A DNA stretch of 64,000 bases, taken from positions 53,737,993 to 53,801,992 of the forward strand of contig CM046832.1 of NCBI GenBank assembly GCA_025618425.1, written 5' to 3'. Shown here in pieces: positions 47,301 to 56,300 of this stretch (its first letter is position 1; every line of letters starts with the position of its first letter). Origin of the DNA: Heliocidaris tuberculata. Taxonomy: Eukaryota > Echinodermata > Echinoidea > Camarodonta > Echinometridae. Both the position numbers and the translations under genes were made by a program. Below the pieces are notes generated by a model. That model saw only the letters and a program-made list of their open reading frames with translations. It had not been told where the DNA came from and made no database searches.

Positions 47301-50300
47301 AAATATTGTGAGATATTTTGGTGTCACATGATAGAAGAGACTCTAAGCTTTACACAGGTATGAACATTTCCTGAAAATATTTTGAAATATTTAAATGGGG
47401 AGACTTTTTTCAACAGTCAATTTTAAACGGTTCTTAATTTCGTTCATACAAGCCAGGACAAATACCAATTCTTGTCAAGTCTGAATTTAGCACCTTTTCA
47501 CAAAAGTGGTTTTCAATCACTCAAGCTTAATAAGAAGTCAGATTTTTTTGTGTTATTGTATAGAAGAGACCCTAAGCTATTAACAGGAATAAAAAGTAAT
47601 GGAAAATATTCTGAAATTATTGATTTGGGGAGACTTTTTCCAACTGTTAACTTTTTTGGGGGACGCACTGTATTGTTGGGTTTTATTACGTTTTTCATTG
47701 TCCTATGTGATGTTGTTTGGTTTTAACTTTATCTGCATTTGTGCATTTGAAATATGGATGCTGCTTTTTTAAGACAATTCAGTGCAATATTCTAGTATGA
47801 CATTTCAAATCTCTTATTTTTTTCATCCGAAAATGAAAAATATCATGATATGACCATTGACTAATATATTGGTAGTGATATTAGAAATAATTTTTATTCA
47901 ATGATCGTATCAAAAGATTTTCATTTTCATATCAAGAAGTTTTTCATTTTGGATGAAAGTAAATAAACTAGATTTATGAATCAAATTTATGAAAATAAGT
48001 AAGAGATTTGTGTGTAACGGGGCACATGTTGCATGGACTTGCCCCTGATGTGGATCTGCTGTAGTATTTAGACCTGTTTCAATGGGACTAGACATTTAAT
48101 GCAATTCATTTGTGTTTATTGCAGGTGACTAATTTAGAAGATGCTTTGGAAGATGCCAGGAGTAAAGCAAATATAACTATCATGGATATGACGACAACAT
48201 CAGAAGAAAGATTGTCTACCCTACAGGAAGATGTTATCAGCTTAAGCACTGAAAAGGTAATAATTCTCAAATATTATTAAAAATTTCTCTTCAAAGGAGA
48301 ATTAACCCTTCTTGGAATCTTGGATTGAGTAAAAGCAGAAAAATCAGAGAAGGTGAATAGTGAAAGTGAGAAAAATTGGACAAAGAATAAGAAAGTTGTG
48401 GATGTTTGAAAGCTTAGATCACTAATCATATGGGAAATCTCCTATTGGCATTTCAAGGATCTTCATGTCATTAGTGATCTCAACTTTAAAAAATGTATAA
48501 CTTCCTTTATCTTTGTCCGCTTTATCTCAAATTTTCACTTAAAATGCATTTTTGGGTGTGTTTTTTTTTTTAATTTTATCTGAACCAATTTTTTATGTAA
48601 CTGTTACTTCTCCTTTAATCTCTATGCTTGAGACATTCAGATTTCTTTATCCAAAATTCAAATTTGATTAAAGCACTTTTCAAGAGTTGGTATTTCCGAG
48701 CTGATTTGCAGGACAATTACATTAACCCTTACTGTGCCAACATGTTTACAAACTTGCGTGTTATAATATACAGAAATGTGAGACATACTACCTTTATGTC
48801 ATTTCATTTTGCAGCACAGGTTGTTTTATTTTAAGCAGTTTATTGTGTACTATGTGAACAAGGCTTAAAGTACACTTTTGAGTCAAATGAACACTTTTTG
48901 ATTGATTCACTTTGTGCTACAGATGCGGCTGACAAGTTGTGTGAAATACATGGGACATGAGCTAGAGCAGCTTAGATGCAACAACCAGGGCCCTGTTTCA
49001 TAAAACTTGTTATCAATAACAAGTTGCAAATACTGAAACCCTTGCATCTGATTAGCTGAGAGCAAATTTTTCATAGAAATGTGGCAGTTGTTTATACAGA
49101 TAACAAGTTTTATGAAACGGGACCCTGAAGTTGTCCTTTGTCCTGCTTGAATTTATTGTTTTTTAACCTGCTGTGTAGTATACAAATATATACTGTCATG
49201 AGAGGGTCTGGTTGGAAATATGGTCCCCGGGATGACCCAAACCAAGACTATTTTCATGAGGGGCACAACCCTGAAAGAAAATGGTCACATTCACATCACG
49301 GAGGGTACCATAGTTTAACCAGAGACTCGAATGTAGGCAGTATATATTTGGTTTATATCCGTCATCTTAAACCAAAGCCTAAATCTACTCATCTACTTTC
49401 GATCATCTGCACCGCAGGCATATGGTAGACCGCACACGTGCGTATGTTCATAAACAGTTTGAAAAACGGATGGATTTGCACGGATATATCATCAAGCGCT
49501 GGTACCTAAAACAATAGATACGCGCAAATGAATTTCGTCACAATGTAGTACGCACTTTTCGAGTGTGCTGTCATATGTCGTAAATAGTGAGATGTCATAC
49601 GCTGTAAATAGATGTTACCCTCCATATCAATTTGCTCATTTGCATGAGGCTAGTGGGAATTGTATTCTGTCACACGACACGCATCGGACCAATCAATTGC
49701 ACAGATTCTTTTCATGACGGATATGATTTCAGTTAATTTATGGATCTTGTTTTGGGGGCTATCATGAGTCAATGAACACTTTGGATTGATTCACTTCGTG
49801 CTACAGATGCAGCTGACAAGTCGGGTGAAAGACATGGGACATGAGCTAGAGCAGCTGAGATTCACCAACCATAAACTGAAGGTTAGAAACGAGGAGGTGG
49901 AAGGGAGAGCAGAAGAAGAACATCAGCAGTGTCTTACCTACTCCAGGTCACTTCAGGTAGGTCAACATTGTGTCTGTCAATAGTATACAAGTATACAGGG
50001 ATGTAGCTACGGTGGGCGGCGGTGGGCGGCCCCGCCCACCACTCACATTTTCCGCCCGGCACTCTGGCTGAAAATCAGTCTCCCGCCCACCACTATTTTC
50101 CCAAACTTGATGTGTATTAATTGCCCCAAAACACACATATAATGCGCAGAAATTACCTTGTTGTGCTTAGATATTGACCAATCCATGAATATAATTTCAT
50201 GACTTGACTTGTAAGTATAGTACACTCGTTTAATCTGAAACTTAAATCAAGATAAAATAAATTGATTGTAATCCGAACGTACGATAGCGCATATAGCTAG

Positions 50301-53300
50301 CTAGCTACGTATATATACGCCTCCGGTCGCATCTCTGACGGGGTCTGCTACCAAGGCCCGCGGACATATCTCGCAGGGCAATTGCTGATTCGCGATCGAT
50401 GATTTCCCATTTGCAAAGGTTGTCAAGTTCGTTCACTCATAGCGTCCTTACCATACTTCGTGTGTATCTCGGCAGTCATATACCTCAGCACTTTCAAACA
50501 CCACTGCACAAAAGTCACTAACATTCACTCAAAATCGGCATTTAATTTACAAGAACCGACACCAACATATCCATGAAATACAATAAATTCAACTTATCGA
50601 TGTTGGAAAAGATCATTTCAAAAATGAAATCCGTAATTTATTGTCAATACAAGCGAAACGGGGTATCGGAGGTCATTGTGTACATTTCCTGATCGCCGCG
50701 AGCGCAGACTAGATATCTCCCCCCAAAAGATCGGTCGTAAAAAATTCGGCCCCTATCGGGCACACGTAAAAGTCCCGATTTTCTGCCTGCGCGATCGTAG
50801 AGATCGATGTGCGCACGCGATACCGAGTTTCTTTTTGGACAAAATTTTATTGGCCGATTTTAGTCTAAAACATCGGCGGAATGAAAACAACATGCGATCG
50901 TGAAAAAATTCGGGGGGGGGGGGATTTCTTCGGTTTTGGACATGATTTTGACTTTGGATTTTACGGGAAATGTCAGAAGTTCTTCCTAACGGTCATTTAA
51001 GGTAGGAGTGAGATGATTTAAGAGCTGAATTTGAAAGGAAATATTTTAAATATCTTATCCCCCCATACCTTTAGTACATGCGATAGAAAATGAGTAGTAT
51101 TTTTGCATCCGTCCTGCGTAGTGGTCAATATGACCACTATTAATATTACTTGGTGTGGTCTAGTCCAAAGGAAAAGCGTTACAAAGTGAAAGTGAAGCTG
51201 ACTTAGGTAAGTAAGTACTAAGTAGTACAGCTGAATGAATGAAACGACACAGCTCTTTGTTTTTTGTGCTTTTTTTATTGCATTTAATTCATTATCTATT
51301 TCATACTGTTATAAATTATTTCTACTTACTAATGCAGTATGAATTTGTTTCAGTTACAGCCATTTATGTGTGACTCATTTCAGTCATTTGGGTATCTAGA
51401 AATTGGGATTTTGGGCCTCAAATGTTGTATAAGGCAAAAGCTTAGGGGGCGCTGCCCCCTGAACCCCCGCTGCGGTATTGCCCCTGGACCCCTGGTCGAT
51501 AGTCGTGAAGCTCTGTTCGCTGCGCTCACTCCACACGCAGGTCAAAGTCCGTGAAGTTGCAACCACCACTCAAAATGCTCTAGCTACAACACTGCAAGTA
51601 TACACTGTCATGAGAGGATCTGGTTGAAATTATTTGATTTGATTTGATTTGATTTGATTTATTCAGATTCCACATTTACAATGAAATTACAACAATATGT
51701 ATAAATTACAAACACTGCATAAACAGAGAATACATGAATATGACATAGAAAGGTGACAAAAGGATATGTGGAGGGATCTACTAAAAAGTTTAGCTTGTGT
51801 GATGTAGACCCCCTAATCGAATAATGATACAAAAATATATGTTTTAAAAAAAAAAAGATTTTCATTTAAAATTAATCAAAGTAATTATTGAACTTGAGGT
51901 AACATGAATAGTACAATTTTTTCGTAGGGACAAAGCCCCAAAGTAAAATGATACAAATTTTATCACTTGGGTGTCTTAGTTCAATTAGATACTCAAATGT
52001 TAGGCAGGATATACTTTTATCTGTAACCAGAGGTTCTAGACTTAGTTTTCAATCCAATAAGGAAGAAGATAAAATGGGAAACATCTTTACTAGCTCAGCT
52101 GAACTGATTAAAAACTGCAAACAAGTGATATACACAATGCTGCACATTCATAAGCTTGTGTAATACCTCTGTGTAAAAGTGAATATGTGAAACTTATTTT
52201 GATGGTTTTGCTTAAATGAACAATTGTGCTTCATTTACGTAACAGCTTGTGTGGATACAACTGAGATAGAATAAACATGTTTTTATCATTGATTGTAAAT
52301 AGATAACATTTCCCTCACATTACAATTTTGAAATATATTATATCTGTCTATCAATAAGATATTTGGTTGCATTGTCTCTTATTCAGGAAACTCACAAACA
52401 ACTTGAGGAACTACAAGCTGAGCTAGACCTGATCAAGCTTGAGTCAACGGATCCAAACAAGAAGGGAAATTCTCTCTTTGCAGAGGTAAGCTTTAATCTG
52501 CAATTATTATCACCGCAAAGCAATTCTTTTAATTGTGTGTTTGTGCATATCTTTTTAAAAAATTATTTTACATTTAGTGAGTATACAAGATACATGACTT
52601 GCCTTTCCTTGTTTGCCTCTGGTGCCCAGTTCATGTAATTTAGTCTAAATGGAATATTTGATTATTTGATAATACATCTGTACATGGCAATCTTCCAAAT
52701 CTTTTACTCTGTAAAGTAGAACTTGTTTTTATAGAACTGTCAATCTTGAAAGCACCATTGGTAAAGTTGATATATATTGCAGTAAATGGTACAATAAAGA
52801 AAAGTGACGAAGCCCAATTATCCTGATATCTTTAATTTCATTTTCAATGACTTTTTGAAAGACATCATACTAGAAAATTGTAGAAGCTGTATTAGGTTTT
52901 GATATCTACTATGATTGGCAGATATTAACAAGGAATTTGTTGTTGGAATTTCAATGTAAATTACATGAGTGAAATTCACAATATGATTGACAGGTGTGCT
53001 GGTGTAATTAACAAGTTTGTTGATTTGGAATGTGGGATGGAGGACTTGCAGTGTTAATTACATGAAGGTATTTCCTGTAATGTACATGAACATCTTCTTC
53101 AAGTCATTACCCTTCCACAGAAAGCAGTTCATGTTAAGTAAAGTTCATCCAATTTCAATACAGATTTTGAAATGAGGATGCTAAAGGTCATTGAGGTCAA
53201 TAAATTTGTATGAAAACCTTTGCTGGTAGTTGAACATGTGTCTATTCCTGTGGAATAGTTGCAAATTATGTCATTAAACCTTTTTTTTTTTAATGTACAA

Positions 53301-56300
53301 TTATAAATTAATGAACATGTATTCAAGATTGTGTTTGCATTAACAGTGGCAGAAAAAAATTACAGTCAGTCAAATATTTAGAGGTAGAGGCTAGTGAATG
53401 TGTAGTCACATTGATCTAGTAATTTTGAAAGCCCATGTACAGTTTTTCTAAGGTCCCAACAAATTTTCATCAGATTTCTTTGATTTTAGTTGTGATAGCA
53501 AGATACTAACAATTGCAAGCTGCTATGTAATTTTTTCCTCCTCTTGTGGAAAATTAAACAAATGAGAGGTGAAAAATCATTCATGTGCCTGACCTGCACA
53601 TAAATTCCCTTGTCGCATTGTCTGAAAAACATATGGGGAAACATAATTATACAGCTATTGTGCAGGGATTTCTAAGAGCCTCTGTGTGGTTGTTGCTAGG
53701 TGCACTCAAGGTAGACAGCCAATGACTGACAGCCTCAATTTGACTTTCCTTGCATATATTTACACCAGTAAATTCAATCCGAAATCACGGGCAGAATATA
53801 AACATATCTGATATGTATGTATCTTCTGATACAGACAGAACAAAATGAGGACATATTCAACATGCTTCACTTCAGTTTTCCTTTTGCAACCAGAACTAGT
53901 TATTATCTTTTAAAGGCCGTTTTCCATGTGTGTGTGTATTTTTTGTAGGTTGAAGATAGACGTCAGGCTATTGAGAAGAAGATGATCAGCCTTCAGATAC
54001 ACCATGATGCTCTCCAGAAACAACTCAACCACAAGAAACAACAGGTGCATGGTCTAAAGGTAAGCTACCCATCCATTTTGTAAGTCTTAGGAGACACAGA
54101 ACATATTTTTAACATTCTTACGACAAGATCATTCTAAGGAGTACTAAGTGATCCAGTGCCATAGGCAGTTCAAACTGGCTAGAATTTTTATATTGTATGT
54201 CATATGTTTAGAAAAAAAAAGCTTGTCTCTATACTTGAAATTGAATACTGGTTATTTAAATGTGATTTTAGATTTCATTGAACAATCTTTTAAATCAATA
54301 TAAACACTAAGAAAAAAAGGGGGACATTGATTGAAAGCTCTCGTATAATTTTATATCTGATACAAGTATGTGAACTTGTTGGCACCATAGGGGTAAGTTC
54401 CTGTCAGGTAGTTTGATAATCTACCACTATACTAGGACAATAGCTTTTGAATGTAATATAATCTGTCTCTCCTTATTTAATATTTTAATTGCTGCCTTAT
54501 GCAGAACTGGAGAATAATTCCTATTTTAATTCCAACATGCAGAGGTGTCATGGTCTAGTGGATATGTCACCTGGCTAAGGATCTCATGGTTCACAGTTTG
54601 AGTCCCAGCCATGGCACTAATGCCCTATGGCAAGATGTTAATCTACATTATTACTCTTACCCAGGAGAGAATGGATACCTGTGGGAATTGCCAAAAGCCA
54701 ATGTGACTTTTTTGCCATTGCCCTACATGCATGCATGTGAACGGAGCAAAATGGTAGGAATACTCCCACAGGAGTGGAGATGGTGCACACTTGTGTGCAG
54801 GCTTGAAATCCAGTGACTAGGGGTAATTTTAATAACATTGTAAACTGCATTGAAATATTCAGGTAAAGGGGTATGTAAATCTAAAATATTTTATTATTTG
54901 CTCCATTTTGTCATTGTCGTGCAGTACCAGATTGCTGGACTCTTACAGATGGACAGAGGTAGAGTGGCAGCTGACCAGGTGGAAAGATTGGAACAGATGT
55001 TAAGCCAGAGCAGGGGTGAGGTTCAGACTCTCACACAGAAGCTCCAAACTTTACAGCATCAACAGGTATGTTGCAGTAGCATTCACAGGAGGATGGGGGA
55101 GTTGGGTAATAACAACCATTTTTGGGGTGCTAGTTGCTAAATGGTGGAGTGATTAGAACAGATGCTCAGCTAGAGTAGGGGTGTGCTTCAGACATTCACA
55201 CAGAAGCTCCAAGCTTTACAGAATCAACAGGTATGGTACAGTGGCATTCACAGGACGAGGGGGGGGGGGGAACAATCATTTTGTGGGGTGCTACATGGTT
55301 GAGCAGTTGGAACAGATGTTACGCCAGAGTGGTTGTGAGGCTCAGACACTCGCACGAAAACTCCAAAATGTACAGAATATGTTACCAAGTTGCAAGTTGG
55401 TTGATATGAGACCAGTTCACAATCATTTTATGGACCTTGTTGCAGAATAGCCTTGTGCTAAACATGTTATCCAATAAACTCTACTACTCCTACTGAGGTA
55501 GACATGTATTTGAATATATTGCTCAAAAGGCCCATCTCTCAAATTTTGCTTGTTCGTCAATTTCCAGATGCCTGCATTTTCAGCTAACCAGATTGAGGGG
55601 ACTACAGTAAACATGGATCTAGATGGTTTGAAGCGATTCTACCAGAGTAAACTGGAACAAGCCAAGTATGTAACCTTTTATTGTAATAAGGATAATAATA
55701 ATAATAACAAACTTTTCTTGTATAGCACATATCACGTTATGATATAACGTCCCTAACGCTTTGGATATTATTACCCTGACTTTAGCTCCGGTGGCTGTAA
55801 TCAGCGCACAGTGCATTTCGAGGAAAACTCCTGTCTTGTACCCAGTTTAACACCTGGGTGGAGAGTGGCAAACATGGATTAATGTCTTGCCAAAAGACGC
55901 TAGTGCCGGGCTGAGATTCGAACCGTCAACCCTTGGAATGAGAGTCAAGTGAATGAACCACTGTACCACGACACCTCGCAATCTCACAATCAGTATCCCC
56001 CAGTCACATTGTGAAACAAGCTGCAAACCAACCAAAAACAAAAACAGACAAAACTTGGCCTGTTATTTACATTTACTCTATATGGTGTCAGTGTCATCAG
56101 TGTGACTGAAGTAGATTTTGAGGTGCATGAAAAGAAATTGTTAATTTGCTTTTAGTAACCATGAAGTAGCCTTCAAAGCAATCGAAGGAATTTCCCTCTT
56201 AATCAATATGAAAATTATATTACACATGTAATATTGGCTACTTGCATAGCTCCTATGTCCACAACGTATAGGGTGCTTTAAGCACTCCAATACTACCCTG

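Noticed and set aside
32545..47363. Conserved-looking peptide (FTKLAFAHSSVEYWLIFWC) in several places
   Set aside because: It recurs only because the ~250-bp unit of the CAGTGCG elements recurs in both orientations. It is DNA-level similarity, not a protein family.
48922..48988. Exon 4 copy as a genuine alternative exon
   Set aside because: It has an acceptor but no donor and meets a stop in the inserted MITE, so it cannot encode part of a functional Spindly.
49138..49428. 96-codon frame in Spindly intron 3
   Set aside because: It starts in duplicated intron sequence, has no homology that I can recognise and is not bounded by splice sites.
55915..55968. Possible tRNA gene
   Set aside because: A and B boxes are present, but the acceptor and anticodon stems do not fold as in a tRNA, and a SINE body with (TTA)n tail follows.
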